From: Bacteroidota bacterium
GTDB taxonomy: Bacteria > Bacteroidota > Ignavibacteria > UBA10030 > UBA8401
Assembly (NCBI GenBank): GCA_041658205.1
Contig: JBBAAO010000001.1
Location: 1,798,001-1,862,000 of the forward strand
Reading direction: 5' to 3'
Length of the DNA: 64,000 nt
Position numbers and translations under genes: made by a program. Shown here piece by piece: positions 9,147-18,365 of this stretch. A model generated the notes under the pieces. That model worked only from the letters and a program-made list of their open reading frames with translations, ran no database searches and had not been told where the DNA came from. Each line of letters opens with the position of its first letter. Within the stretch, counting starts at the first letter, position 1.

Positions 9147-10528
9147 AAATTATAGCATACATAGTGATGTACTCGGTAATGTTGTTGAGCGCCGAAGTAA
9201 AAAGTATTAAAAAAACAATACCAGTGAAGGATGCTCAAGCGGTGGAATTAATGGGATTCAGCGGCGCATCGCTCACTATAAAATCGTGGGATAAAAATGA
9301 GATCGCGATTGACATTAAGGTGGATTATTCATCCTCAAATAAAGAGAATGAACAAGAGTATGTTCAATCGGTCGATGTCACCCAAGAGCAGACTGGCGAA
9401 CGGGTCATTGTTTCTTTCCGTCAATCGAAGAGAGGTGACGAGGGATTTTCTTGGAAGAAACTTTTCAGTTTACAGTTTTTCACATATTCGAACCTAAAAG
9501 TAACCGGTGAAATCTATGTCCCAGCATCACATCCCCTGATTGCCGACTTTCGCTACGGAGATTATTCGCTTGAAGGAATCCAAGGGTCTTTAGAATTGTA
9601 TGGTGTTTCAAATACCTTATTCATTAAAAATTGTTCCGCAATTAAAAAAATTGAAAATAATTACGGGAAAACCACCATCGAGCAAAGCGGCGGCGGCCTT
9701 TCGCTTGAAGGAACAAGTTCAACAATTTCCATCAGAAACTTTACCGGCCAAGTGGATGCTGATGCAAGTTATTCAACTATTACGCTCAACAGTATTAAAC
9801 AAAATGCAACAGTATTGTGTGTGAGTGGACATATTGAAATGAATGATATAGGGGGAAACGTTATTCTCGATGCAAAATATTCCAAAATGCGTCTGGAAAA
9901 AGTGAGAGGAACCACATCAATTGAATCACAAAGCGGAACCATTCAAATGAAAGAGATTTTTGGTGCCGATATTGACGCTCCCTATAGCAACATCAGCATC
10001 GAATCGGTGAATGGAACCGGAAATCCGATCTCCGTGAGAAATATGTCGGGAGATGTCACAATCTACAATTGTTCGCGCGACGTAAAGATTGAAGACTCAT
10101 ACTCAAAAATAGAATTGGAGAACATTCAGGGAAACATAAAAATAGCGGGGCAAAGCTCTTCCATTGATGGAAAACGGATCACCGGCAATGTGATAATCAA
10201 GGATGAGTACGCAGATATTCAGATCGATCAGCTCTCCGCTTCAACAGTGGAAATCACCAACAAAAGTAACAAGATTGATATCGATCTCCTGACTAAACCT
10301 GCCAAGATAGAAATCTTTAATGAGTATGGTCCTGTCAGTGTCAGGCTCCCCGATTTTATCGGTGACGTAAAGTTAAAGGCATCCTACGGATCGGTCATAA
10401 CAAACTTGCCGGTGGAAGTGGAAGAGATCGGCGGAGGATTCATTGCCATGGGAAAAATCGGTAATGGGAGCGGAACGATGAACATCAAAACAGTTTCCGG
10501 AAATATTGAAGTACATCAGAAGAAATAA
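9143..10528 (+). CDS. Exported DUF4097-like beta-helix protein
   Basis: This 461-aa protein has an N-terminal signal-like segment (IIAYIVMYSVMLLSAEV) followed by many short repeats alternating GxxTIxxxxG and SYSxIxxxxI patterns (for example YGKTTIEQSGGG, ASYSTITLNSI, DEYADIQIDQL). This is the pattern of DUF4097/putative auto-adhesin right-handed beta-helix domains. It is the third gene of the sigma/anti-sigma operon with a 4-bp overlap. Such proteins often accompany ECF sigma modules in Bacteroidota and are thought to sense or respond to envelope conditions; the precise role is unknown. Confidence 0.75.
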   Translation: MKIIAYIVMYSVMLLSAEVKSIKKTIPVKDAQAVELMGFSGASLTIKSWDKNEIAIDIKVDYSSSNKENEQEYVQSVDVTQEQTGERVIVSFRQSKRGDEGFSWKKLFSLQFFTYSNLKVTGEIYVPASHPLIADFRYGDYSLEGIQGSLELYGVSNTLFIKNCSAIKKIENNYGKTTIEQSGGGLSLEGTSSTISIRNFTGQVDADASYSTITLNSIKQNATVLCVSGHIEMNDIGGNVILDAKYSKMRLEKVRGTTSIESQSGTIQMKEIFGADIDAPYSNISIESVNGTGNPISVRNMSGDVTIYNCSRDVKIEDSYSKIELENIQGNIKIAGQSSSIDGKRITGNVIIKDEYADIQIDQLSASTVEITNKSNKIDIDLLTKPAKIEIFNEYGPVSVRLPDFIGDVKLKASYGSVITNLPVEVEEIGGGFIAMGKIGNGSGTMNIKTVSGNIEVHQKK

Positions 10529-10538
10529 TTGTTCTACT

Positions 10539-10577
10539 GTTAGTTGTAGGAGACCTCTAAGGTGTCCTACAGCTAAC
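10539..10577. terminator. Long hairpin between convergent genes
   Basis: Arms GTTAGTTGTAGGA (10539-10551) and TCCTACAGCTAAC (10565-10577) pair over 13 positions with one G-U wobble, and an inner ACCT/AGGT pair extends the stem. It lies between convergent genes and could stop transcription from both sides. It lacks a T-run on either strand, so it may instead be a REP-like palindrome. Confidence 0.5.
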
Positions 10578-10592
10578 CGTCTCATTGCAACG

Positions 10593-12080
10593 CTATTTTC
10601 TTTTCATCCAAACAACATAGATTAAAAATGCTACACCAAAACCAACAAACCATGCATAATTATATAAATGCATAAGGAATGACCCTACTGAAGCAGGATC
10701 GATTACCTTAATCGTTCCTAAAAATCCCGGAATATTCGGAAGCACTCCGAGGATCAACGCAGTTACAGCCGCAATGTTAAACCCATTCGTATATGTATAG
10801 TCACCGGTTGAAAGATAAAGATCGAGCGGTTTGAGATTTGTTTTCCGAACAATAAAATAGTCGGCGATTAAAATTCCTCCGATCGGTCCAAGCAATGCCG
10901 AATATCCGACAAGCCAGGTAAAGATATATCCACTCGGGTCTGCCACAAGTTTCCACGGTTGAATGAGAATGCCGATAATTCCTGTAATCAATCCGCCAAG
11001 ACGAAATGTTATTTTTGAAGGCCAGAGATTGGCAAAATCGTTTGCAGGACTAACAACATTTGCCGCAAGATTTGTTGCAAGTGTAGCAAGACATAGTGCG
11101 AATAAGGAAATTGCGAGCACAATGGGATTCGTGAATTTGGTAATCAATATGATCGGATCCCAGATTGGAAATCCACCGAAGATCACTATGGTAGCGGAAG
11201 TTACTGCAACACCAATAAATGCATACAAGCCCATCGTCAATGGAAGTCCAATCATTTGTCCAAGCATTTGACTTCGCTGCGTTTTGGAATAGCGTGTGAA
11301 ATCCGGAATGTTTAACGATAGTGTTGCCCAAAATCCAATCATTCCTGTCAGTGATGGAAAGAAAACCATCCAGAATTGCCCTTCCTTTACTCCGCCGGAA
11401 ACAAATTGCGATGGTTGCGAAAGCATAGGTCCAAATCCACCAGCCTGCTGATACGCCCATGCGAGAAGCGCCAATCCTAAAATGATTAAGAGCGGCGCTT
11501 TAATGTCGAGCAAAAATCGAATCGATTCAATCCCCTTGTAAATCACCAATATATTGATCCCCCAAAAGAACATGAAACAACCGAACTGAGCAATGTTAAT
11601 CCCGGCAATCCACACTGGCAGCGCATCCCATGCAGGAATATAAATTGTAAAGATTTTATAAATTGCCCAGCCACCGATCCATGTTTGAATTCCGAACCAG
11701 CCGCAGGCAACAAATGCGCGAAGCAGCGCCGGAATATTTGCGCCTAACACTCCGAATGATGCGCGGCAATAAACAGGAAAAGGAATTCCATATTTCGTCC
11801 CGGCATGCGCATTCAGAATCATTGGAACCAGTACAATCACATTTCCTAAAAATACTGTAATCACCGCTTGATACCAATTCATCCCTTCTGCAATTAATCC
11901 GGAGGCTAACATGTAGGTTGGAATACATGCTGACATCGAAATCCACAATGCAGCAATATTATACGTTCCCCACTTGCGTTGTGCAATCGTTGTCGGCGCG
12001 AGATCGTGATTGATTAGTGAACTTTTACCAATCGAAGTATAATCAGTTTCGACAAGTTCGGAGGAGAGAAAATTGAACAT
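10593..12080 (-). CDS. NCS1-family nucleobase:cation symporter
   Basis: This 495-aa integral membrane protein has about twelve hydrophobic segments. The N-terminal NHDLAPTTIAQRKWGTYNIA, followed by ALWISMSACIPTYMLASGLI, is diagnostic of nucleobase:cation symporter-1 proteins (PucI/Mhp1/HyuP type) that import uracil, allantoin or hydantoins. It is the last gene of the pyrimidine-degradation run, 73 bp downstream of dihydropyrimidinase. Uptake of uracil, thymine or a dihydropyrimidine is the likely role by context. The fold belongs to the LeuT superfamily; substrate residues cannot be assigned by eye. Confidence 0.88.
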   Translation of the reverse strand: MFNFLSSELVETDYTSIGKSSLINHDLAPTTIAQRKWGTYNIAALWISMSACIPTYMLASGLIAEGMNWYQAVITVFLGNVIVLVPMILNAHAGTKYGIPFPVYCRASFGVLGANIPALLRAFVACGWFGIQTWIGGWAIYKIFTIYIPAWDALPVWIAGINIAQFGCFMFFWGINILVIYKGIESIRFLLDIKAPLLIILGLALLAWAYQQAGGFGPMLSQPSQFVSGGVKEGQFWMVFFPSLTGMIGFWATLSLNIPDFTRYSKTQRSQMLGQMIGLPLTMGLYAFIGVAVTSATIVIFGGFPIWDPIILITKFTNPIVLAISLFALCLATLATNLAANVVSPANDFANLWPSKITFRLGGLITGIIGILIQPWKLVADPSGYIFTWLVGYSALLGPIGGILIADYFIVRKTNLKPLDLYLSTGDYTYTNGFNIAAVTALILGVLPNIPGFLGTIKVIDPASVGSFLMHLYNYAWFVGFGVAFLIYVVWMKRK

Positions 12081-12112
12081 AGAGTTTTTGATTTGGTAGG
12101 TTTAATGATCTA

Positions 12113-12145
12113 CGATGGAGACTACCTCAAAAGTGGCCTCCATCG
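12113..12145. repeat. Imperfect palindrome between transporter and dihydropyrimidinase
   Basis: CGATGGAG (12113-12120) pairs with CTCCATCG (12138-12145) around a 17-nt interior. It lies in the 73-bp gap of the operon. No T-run follows on the minus strand, so read-through to the transporter is expected. It may be a REP-like element or an mRNA processing hairpin. Confidence 0.45.
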
Positions 12146-12153
12146 CATAAAAC

Positions 12154-13536
12154 TCAAATTATTCCATTCACTTTATTTCGTTTAATAAATTTTCCATAAC
12201 CCGGTTTTACATTGATCTGATTGTTTTCGATTGCAACCTGGCCGCGCATCAAAACAGATTTGACCTTCCCTTTCATGTTCCATCCTTCATATCCGGAATA
12301 ATCCACATTCATGTGATGTGTCTTTGCGGAAAGTATATGTTCTTCATTTGGATCAAGAATGATAATATCCGCATCCGAACCGACTGCCACACATCCTTTT
12401 CTCGGGAACATTCCGAAAATTTTTGCAGCATTGGTCGAGGTGACTTCGACAAATTTATTTAATGAGATTCGTCCTTTGTTTACTCCTTCAGAAAAAAGTA
12501 ATTCCATTCTGTGTTCTATTCCTGGTGCACCATTTGGAATTTTCGAAAAATCATCTTTCCCCATCAATTTTTGTTCCCATTTGAAAGGACAGTGATCAGT
12601 TGCAACAACTTGCACCGATCCTTGATTGATTCCTCCCCATAAAGATTCTTGATCTTTCTTTTGTCGAAGTGGCGGCGACATGACCCACTTTGCCCCTTCA
12701 AAATTTTGTTCATACAGAGAAGCATCCAGAATAAGATATTGAATGCATGTCTCCCCATACACTCGCTGATTCCTAGCGGCAACTCTTCGAACTTGATTGA
12801 GTGCTCCTTCACACGTCATATGAACAATGTATGCAGGAACACCGGTATAATATGCCATATCGGAAAAACGCCCCGAGGCTTCCGCTTCGGTAATCTCCGG
12901 CTGCGACAAATAATGATACAGCGGCGCAAGTTTTCCTTCAGCACGATGTTTTGCCACAAGAAAATCAATCATATCACCATTGGTTGCGTGAACTGTTACC
13001 ATACCGCCCTGCTTCTTCACTTCCTGCATCAATCCAACCATTTGACGATCATCAATCATCAGCGCACCTTTGTAGGCCATGAATGTTTTAAAGGATGTAA
13101 TTCCCTCGTCATTCACCATCTTTTCAATTTCAGTTTTTGTGCTTTCATTAAAATCTGTCACCGCCATATGAAATGAATAATCGCATGCTGCTTTTCCATT
13201 GGATCGTCCCCGCCATTCCTCCAGAGCGTGATATAGAGATTTCCCTTGCTTCTGAAGCACGAAATCGATCACCATGGTCGTCCCGCCAAAGAGTGCAGCA
13301 CTTGTTCCGGTGGCATAATTGTCACTGGAGAATGTTCCCATAAACGGCATGTCCAGATGAACATGAGGATCAATACCGCCGGGCATGACAAGTTTTCCTG
13401 TTGCGTCAATCGTCTTGTCCGCTTTTACCTGTAGGTTTTTTCCTATCAGAGAAACTGTTTCACCTTCAACGAAAACATCGGCGACGAAATCTTCGTCTGC
13501 GGTGATAATTCTTCCGTTTTTAATTAGGATTGACAT
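12154..13536 (-). CDS. hydA: Dihydropyrimidinase / D-hydantoinase
   Basis: This 460-aa amidohydrolase opens the ring of 5,6-dihydrouracil or dihydrothymine to N-carbamoyl-beta-amino acids (second step of reductive pyrimidine degradation). The binuclear metal site is visible: DPHVHLDMPF (H58, H60), the carboxylated lysine in SFKTFMAYKGA (K156 most likely), TVHATNGD, and the late TDHCPF aspartate motif. Length matches the family. A GAGG Shine-Dalgarno precedes the ATG. PreA lies 163 bp upstream and the NCS1 transporter 73 bp downstream. Substrate is assigned by the neighbouring dihydropyrimidine dehydrogenase and beta-ureidopropionase rather than by sequence alone. Confidence 0.93.
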   Translation of the reverse strand: MSILIKNGRIITADEDFVADVFVEGETVSLIGKNLQVKADKTIDATGKLVMPGGIDPHVHLDMPFMGTFSSDNYATGTSAALFGGTTMVIDFVLQKQGKSLYHALEEWRGRSNGKAACDYSFHMAVTDFNESTKTEIEKMVNDEGITSFKTFMAYKGALMIDDRQMVGLMQEVKKQGGMVTVHATNGDMIDFLVAKHRAEGKLAPLYHYLSQPEITEAEASGRFSDMAYYTGVPAYIVHMTCEGALNQVRRVAARNQRVYGETCIQYLILDASLYEQNFEGAKWVMSPPLRQKKDQESLWGGINQGSVQVVATDHCPFKWEQKLMGKDDFSKIPNGAPGIEHRMELLFSEGVNKGRISLNKFVEVTSTNAAKIFGMFPRKGCVAVGSDADIIILDPNEEHILSAKTHHMNVDYSGYEGWNMKGKVKSVLMRGQVAIENNQINVKPGYGKFIKRNKVNGII

Positions 13537-13570
13537 AAGATAGCCTCAATAAAAAAAGTTCGAAGTTGGT

Positions 13571-13689
13571 GGTTCATGTTTCAGGATTCAAGCTTCATGA
13601 GAAATGGTATAAAGAGCATTCTTTGAAAAATAAATCGCTTATAAAAATACTGTTTCTTTTCCTGCCACCTGAATCGTGAATCATGAATC
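13571..13689. repeat. GATTCA-type inverted-arm element A
   Basis: A left arm (13571-13592, beginning GGTTCATGTTTCAGG) and the reverse complement of a right arm (13668-13689, beginning GATTCATGATTCACG) match at 18 of 22 positions by eye. The pair forms a roughly 119-bp palindromic element between hydA and preA. No ORF lies between the arms. The same arm sequences recur at 15053-15110, 16483-16972 and 18366-18431. Confidence 0.7.
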
Positions 13690-13699
13690 AATTTGTTTT

Positions 13700-15010
13700 T
13701 TAATGCACATCAATTCCGTGCTTGTGCTGGAATTTTCTCAGGTCATCCATGGTCATCGGCTGTGGCAACTCCTGAACAAGCTCATTCCACGTCTTTGAAT
13801 TTTTTCCGTTATCTTTTTGTTCCATGGTAATGCAATTCTCAACAGGGCAAACAATGTAACACAATCGGCACCCAACGCAATCGGATTCTCGCACGGTCGG
13901 CTGTTGTTTTCCCTTCTTCGTCAACAGATCGATGCATTGATGAGCGGTATCTTCACATGCAATGTAACACAGATTGCATTGAATACATTTACTTTCGTTA
14001 ATGTGCGCAACATGTTTCGACAGCAAGTTCATGTCGCCAAAATTTCCAATGTTAGGCAACGCTTTACCACGGATTTGATCTAACGAAGTATATCCTTTTT
14101 CTTCCATCCAATTGGTCGTTCCATCAATCATATCTTCAACGATACGGAAACCGTAATGCATTGCTGCAGTACAGACTTGGACACTTGTGGCACCAAGTAG
14201 AATAAATTCTAATGCATCTTTCCAATTCGATATCCCTCCCATTCCTGAAATCGGCAGGTTAATTTCGGGATCACGAGCAATTTCAGAAACCATATTCAAT
14301 GCAATCGGTTTAACGGCAGGACCGGCATAGCCGCCATGACCACCTTTTCCTCCTCGCGACGGTTCAATTTGAAACGTATCCAGATTGACACCGATTATTG
14401 TATTGATAGTATTGATGAGGGAAATTCCGTCCGCTTTTCCTTTTTTAGCAGCGCGTCCTGGAAAACGAATATCCGTTACATTTGGCGTAAGTTTGACCAA
14501 AACAGGAATTGTGGAAACTTCCGTTACCCACTCAGTAATCATCGTGCAATACTCCGGCACTTGTCCTACAGCAGAACCCATTCCGCGTTCGCTCATTCCA
14601 TGGGGACAGCCATAATTCAACTCGATGCCATCGGCACCAGAATCAATCGTTCGTTTAACAATGTCGTGCCATATTTGCCTGTCGGATTCAACCATCAATG
14701 AAGCCACAATTGCGCGATCCGGCCACAACTTTTTTGTCTCGGCAATTTCTTTCAGATTAATTTCGATTGAACGATCGCTGATCAATTCAATATTATTCAA
14801 CCCAATAATCTTCTGTCCGTTGTAATCCACCGCACCATATCGATTGACCACATTCATTACCGGTGCACCGATTGTTTTCCAGACAGCTCCGCCCCATCCT
14901 GCTTCGAATGCTTTGCAGACCTGATATCCCGAATTCGTCGGCGGTGCAGAAGCTAACCAAAAAGGATTTGGAGATTTGATTCCGGCGCAGTTGATTGAAA
15001 GATCGACCAT
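13700..15010 (-). CDS. preA: NAD-dependent dihydropyrimidine dehydrogenase, PreA subunit
   Basis: This 436-aa protein carries the catalytic FMN domain that reduces uracil or thymine to the 5,6-dihydro form. The dihydroorotate-dehydrogenase-like barrel spans about 1-320 and contains the catalytic loop ELNYGCPHGMSERGMG with C135, plus KLTPNVTDI. The C-terminus has two [4Fe-4S] clusters (CIQCNLCYIACE and CVGCRLCYIVCP). It works with PreT, encoded immediately upstream. A GAGG Shine-Dalgarno precedes the ATG at 15010. Length matches PreA (about 410-440). All key residues appear intact. Confidence 0.95.
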   Translation of the reverse strand: MVDLSINCAGIKSPNPFWLASAPPTNSGYQVCKAFEAGWGGAVWKTIGAPVMNVVNRYGAVDYNGQKIIGLNNIELISDRSIEINLKEIAETKKLWPDRAIVASLMVESDRQIWHDIVKRTIDSGADGIELNYGCPHGMSERGMGSAVGQVPEYCTMITEWVTEVSTIPVLVKLTPNVTDIRFPGRAAKKGKADGISLINTINTIIGVNLDTFQIEPSRGGKGGHGGYAGPAVKPIALNMVSEIARDPEINLPISGMGGISNWKDALEFILLGATSVQVCTAAMHYGFRIVEDMIDGTTNWMEEKGYTSLDQIRGKALPNIGNFGDMNLLSKHVAHINESKCIQCNLCYIACEDTAHQCIDLLTKKGKQQPTVRESDCVGCRLCYIVCPVENCITMEQKDNGKNSKTWNELVQELPQPMTMDDLRKFQHKHGIDVH

Positions 15011-15052
15011 GGTAACCTCAAAAATAAAAAAAGGAAAAGCTGTTAAAGAACA

Positions 15053-15110
15053 GGTTCATGATTCACATTTCAAAAAGTATTCTTGAATCCTGAATCGTGA
15101 GACATGAATC
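15053..15110. repeat. GATTCA-type inverted-arm element B (short)
   Basis: Left arm 15053-15074 (GGTTCATGATTCACATTTCA) and right arm 15083-15110 (reverse complement beginning GATTCATGTCTCACGATTCA) agree at about 15 of 20 positions. Only about 8 nt separate them, so the 58-bp unit is nearly all stem. It fills the preA-preT gap. Confidence 0.65.
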
Positions 15111-15119
15111 AGGGAATAA

Positions 15120-16454
15120 TTATTTTTTCTTTTCGAAAATATAATTATGAATTCCATACGCCGCACGTTTACCATCATACGCAGCATTCACCACTTCTTT
15201 GCCGCCATTGATGCAATCACCGCCGGCGAAGTATTTTGGATTCGTTGTTTGATACGATTTTGCATCGACGACAACCATTCCATTCTTTACTTTCAGTTTT
15301 GGAATCATGCCAAAAAACGATTCATCAATATTTTGTCCGACAGCTTTAATCACCATATCTACTTGAATTTTGAACTCCGAACGGGGAATCGGTTTCACTT
15401 TTCCGTTGATAATTTTCGTTTCAATACATTCCAATGCTTCAACGTTCTTCTTTCCGATGATCTTTTTTGGTTGGGCGTGAAAATAAAATGTGATGCCGTC
15501 CCGTTTTGCAAGATCGTATTCAAAATCATAAGCGGACATTTGTTCTCTGCCGCGGCGATAGACCATAAACACTTCTTCAGCGCCAAGCCGTTTCGCTTCC
15601 GTAGCAGCATCGATTGCAGTATTTCCTGCACCAATCACTGCAACTCGTTTCCCAACCTTCACCGATCCCCACTTACGGGTCGTTACATCTTCCACAAAAT
15701 CGAGCGCATTCCGGACACCAATTAACTCCTCCCCTGAAATATGCAATTCGGTCGGTTTCGGGAGTCCTGAACCGATAAAAATAGCATCGTGTTGTTTTTC
15801 CAATTTTTCTATTGATATATTTTTGCCGATAAGAATACCCGTTTTTATCTTCGCACCCAAATTTTTAATCATCTTCACTTCATTAAGACTATCCTGCTGC
15901 ATCATCTTATACGGAGCGATACCGTGAGTATCAAGTCCGCCGGGAACTTTATGTGCTTCATAGATTGTCACATCAAATCCGAGGAGCGACAATTCAGCGG
16001 CGCATGCAAGTCCGGAAGGACCGGCTCCGATAATACCGACTGATTTTCCGTTCTTTGCCGATGGAGTAAATAACTTCGGCATTCCATTCTCCACATACCA
16101 ATCCATTACATGACGCTGCAATCTTCCGATCTGGATCGGTTTCTCTCCTTTTGCATTATACACACATGCTCCTTCGCAGAGAACATCCACCGGACAAGCT
16201 TTTGCACAAGTCATCGCAACCCAATTTGAAGAAAGAATGGTCCGTGCTGATCCTTTCATATTATCAGTGGTGATCTTTTTGATGAACATGGAAATATCAA
16301 TGTGTGTGGGACAAGCAGTCATGCAGGGAGAATCGTAACAATAAAGACATCGATTAGCTTCAGCAAGAGCGGCAACGTCGGTTAATGCCGGTTTTAGTTC
16401 GGCAAAATTTTGCTCATACTGTTTGTGAGAAAGTTTTGAGGCGGGGTTGTTCAT
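15120..16454 (-). CDS. preT: NAD-dependent dihydropyrimidine dehydrogenase, PreT subunit
   Basis: This 444-aa flavoprotein passes electrons from NAD(P)H to PreA. The N-terminus has cysteine-rich iron-sulfur segments (CLYCYDSPCMTACP and CAKACPVDVLCEGAC), then an FAD-binding GIIGAGPSGLACAAELS, an NAD(P)-binding VAVIGAGNTAIDAA, and a final FAGGDCINGG. This arrangement is that of PreT and the small subunit of glutamate synthase. The adjacent preA makes PreT the better call. It precedes preA with a 109-bp gap occupied by a palindromic repeat. Confidence 0.93.
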   Translation of the reverse strand: MNNPASKLSHKQYEQNFAELKPALTDVAALAEANRCLYCYDSPCMTACPTHIDISMFIKKITTDNMKGSARTILSSNWVAMTCAKACPVDVLCEGACVYNAKGEKPIQIGRLQRHVMDWYVENGMPKLFTPSAKNGKSVGIIGAGPSGLACAAELSLLGFDVTIYEAHKVPGGLDTHGIAPYKMMQQDSLNEVKMIKNLGAKIKTGILIGKNISIEKLEKQHDAIFIGSGLPKPTELHISGEELIGVRNALDFVEDVTTRKWGSVKVGKRVAVIGAGNTAIDAATEAKRLGAEEVFMVYRRGREQMSAYDFEYDLAKRDGITFYFHAQPKKIIGKKNVEALECIETKIINGKVKPIPRSEFKIQVDMVIKAVGQNIDESFFGMIPKLKVKNGMVVVDAKSYQTTNPKYFAGGDCINGGKEVVNAAYDGKRAAYGIHNYIFEKKK

Positions 16455-16482
16455 AGAAACACCATATGCTAAATAAGTTTTT

Positions 16483-16972
16483 GATTCATGTTTAATGATT
16501 CAAGATTCAGAACGATATTCGACTTCGGATTCTTTAAGAAATGCGGGTGTATCATGATCCTTTTCAACAGATTGAATAAATCGAAATAGTTTCCCATTTA
16601 GTTTTAAGATTTCTATCTCTAGATCGTTAAACTGTTTTTCATCTACCATAGATTTAGTTTCAAAAAGATATCGCAAATGTTCAAGTGACTCTTCACTAGA
16701 ACCATAAGCTCTATACAAATAATGGAGAAATTCATTTTTGTATTTCCGCAAGGCGAAACCTTCCACAATATTCGATGAAACAGATTTAGATGATCTCCGA
16801 ATTTGACTCCCTTCTTCATACATTTCAAACTTTGGAAGTTGTAATGTCATCTCATGAATCTTCACACCTACATTGTGAGAGATATTGTAAATCTCCAGTT
16901 TGTGATATCCTCCATCCATACTAATCTCAAAAATTTTAGAATGTTTGAATCTTGAAACATGAGGCCTGAATC
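16483..16972. mobile_element. Putative S23-carrying element with inverted arms (element C)
   Basis: The four-helix-bundle gene at 16500-16919 is bracketed by inverted arms of the same family as the ORF-less palindromes nearby. The left arm 16483-16504 begins GATTCATGTTTAATGATTCA and matches the element A arm at about 19 of 22 positions. The right arm 16951-16972, reverse-complemented, begins GATTCAGGCCTCATGTTTCA and matches the left arm of element D at about 19 of 22. The gene's TGA stop (16500-16502) lies inside the left arm. No transposase is encoded, so mobility would have to be in trans or through the S23 protein. The mobile-element label is inference from the shared arms. Confidence 0.45.
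16500..16919 (-). CDS. Four helix bundle protein (S23/23S rRNA IVS-protein family)
   Basis: This 139-aa all-helical protein has the family signatures LEIYNISHNVGVKIHEMT, LPKFEMYEEGSQIRRSSKSV, SSNIVEGFALRKYKNEFLHY and YGSSEESLEHLRYL. The family is found within rRNA intervening sequences, as Avd in diversity-generating retroelements, and very often as scattered single genes in Bacteroidota with no known function. Here it interrupts the gap between preT and the aminotransferase, in operon orientation. No rRNA fragment, reverse transcriptase or template/variable repeat is present. The last residues (EYRSES) are encoded by the left inverted arm. A nucleic-acid-binding role is known for some relatives; function here is unknown. 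Confidence 0.88.
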   Translation of the reverse strand: MDGGYHKLEIYNISHNVGVKIHEMTLQLPKFEMYEEGSQIRRSSKSVSSNIVEGFALRKYKNEFLHYLYRAYGSSEESLEHLRYLFETKSMVDEKQFNDLEIEILKLNGKLFRFIQSVEKDHDTPAFLKESEVEYRSES

Positions 16973-16977
16973 TCTTT

Positions 16978-18324
16978 TTACTGTTCTACAAGCTCATCCG
17001 CAATCTTTAACGCTTCATCGAACACTGCAAGACCGCTGTCGAGCTCTTCTCTCGTTACGATCAACGGTGGAGCAATAACAAAGTGACTCACCCATGCCTG
17101 CAAATACACTCCATTTTTCATCATTTGCGCAGAAATTTTTTCCACAACTGATTGCACGCCGCTTACCTTGTCTTTATAAGTGTTGAAGTATGTTTTCGTT
17201 TTTTTATTCTTCATTAATTCCACTGCCCAGAAAAGCCCAAGTCCACGGACATCGGCAATAGATGGATGTTTCGATTTAAGTTCATTTAATTTCATACCGA
17301 GATATTCACCCATCTCGGCAGAACGATTGATCAGATCCATTCTTTTAAATTCGTTGATGGAAGCAATCGCCGGTGCAAGGGTCAACGGGTGCGCTTCGTA
17401 GGTGTGTCCATGAGAAAAGAAATGATCATCGAAAAACGATGCGATCTTCATCGTTGTAGCGCATAATCCCAGTGGCATATATGCTGTTGTGATCCCTTTT
17501 GCCGTAACAAGAATATCAGGCTGAACTCCCCAATGATCCATGGCAAACCATTTTCCAGTCCTTCCCCAACCAGTCATTACTTCATCAGCAATGAGAAGGA
17601 CATTATGTTTGTCACAAATCTCCCTTATTTTTGGAAAATATTCTTTTGGAGGAATCAGTATGCCATTCGTTCCTACGACAGGTTCCACCAACACTGCAGC
17701 AACATCACCTTCGTTTTCAATCATATGTTCAAGATAATCAGCGCAAGCAATTCCGCATCCGGGATAGGTATGTTTAATCGGACAATCGAAGCAGTTCACT
17801 TCCGGAGAGAAGATAACACCAGGAACTTTCCCAGCAGGTTCCATTGCCCATCGGCGAGGATCACCGGTGGCAGCGATCGATCCCATTGTCGATCCATGAT
17901 ACGATCGATACCGGGCAATGATTTTCGTTTTGCCGGTGTACATTCGAGCAATTTTAAATGCCGCTTCGTTAGCTTCCGTTCCTGACGTGGTAAAAAAGAA
18001 TTTCTCCAAACCTTTTGGCAGTACTTCAAGGAGTAGTTTACTTAACTCTGCTCGAATGTCTGTGGCAAATCCGGGAGCAATGTATGCAAGTGATTTCGCT
18101 TGATCTTCAATTGCTTTAATTACTGCTGCATTCTTGTAACCAAGATGAACACACATCAATTGTGATGAGAAATCAAAATATCGTTTCCCGCTTGCATCGG
18201 TAAAAAAACATCCTTCAGCATCCACAATGTGGAGCGGTGTCCATCCTTTTTGTTTGCGCCAGGTGCCGTAGGTGTGTTTTGCGGTGATCTCGACAACTTC
18301 TTGTGAAGTTAATTTTTCGGACAT
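16978..18324 (-). CDS. Class III omega-amino acid aminotransferase (beta-alanine/3-aminoisobutyrate type)
   Basis: This 448-aa fold-type I PLP enzyme has the cofactor region TSGTEANEAAFKIAR, ARYRSYHGSTMGSIAATGDPR, the aspartate motif LLIADEVMTGWGRTGKW and the Schiff-base lysine in TAKGITTAYMPLG (K276). Between beta-ureidopropionase and dihydropyrimidine dehydrogenase it most likely transaminates beta-alanine or 3-aminoisobutyrate to malonate or methylmalonate semialdehyde, the last step of the reductive pathway. Other omega-aminotransferase substrates cannot be excluded. A TCGGA/AAGGA-type ribosome site lies upstream of the ATG at 18324. Length is typical. Confidence 0.88.
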   Translation of the reverse strand: MSEKLTSQEVVEITAKHTYGTWRKQKGWTPLHIVDAEGCFFTDASGKRYFDFSSQLMCVHLGYKNAAVIKAIEDQAKSLAYIAPGFATDIRAELSKLLLEVLPKGLEKFFFTTSGTEANEAAFKIARMYTGKTKIIARYRSYHGSTMGSIAATGDPRRWAMEPAGKVPGVIFSPEVNCFDCPIKHTYPGCGIACADYLEHMIENEGDVAAVLVEPVVGTNGILIPPKEYFPKIREICDKHNVLLIADEVMTGWGRTGKWFAMDHWGVQPDILVTAKGITTAYMPLGLCATTMKIASFFDDHFFSHGHTYEAHPLTLAPAIASINEFKRMDLINRSAEMGEYLGMKLNELKSKHPSIADVRGLGLFWAVELMKNKKTKTYFNTYKDKVSGVQSVVEKISAQMMKNGVYLQAWVSHFVIAPPLIVTREELDSGLAVFDEALKIADELVEQ

Positions 18325-18365
18325 CGGATTAAATTCCTTCTTGGATATAGATATTAAAGTCGCAG

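Noticed and set aside
16500..16919. S23 gene as part of an rRNA intervening sequence or a diversity-generating retroelement
   Set aside because: No rRNA fragment flanks it, and no reverse transcriptase or template/variable repeat pair was found in the window.
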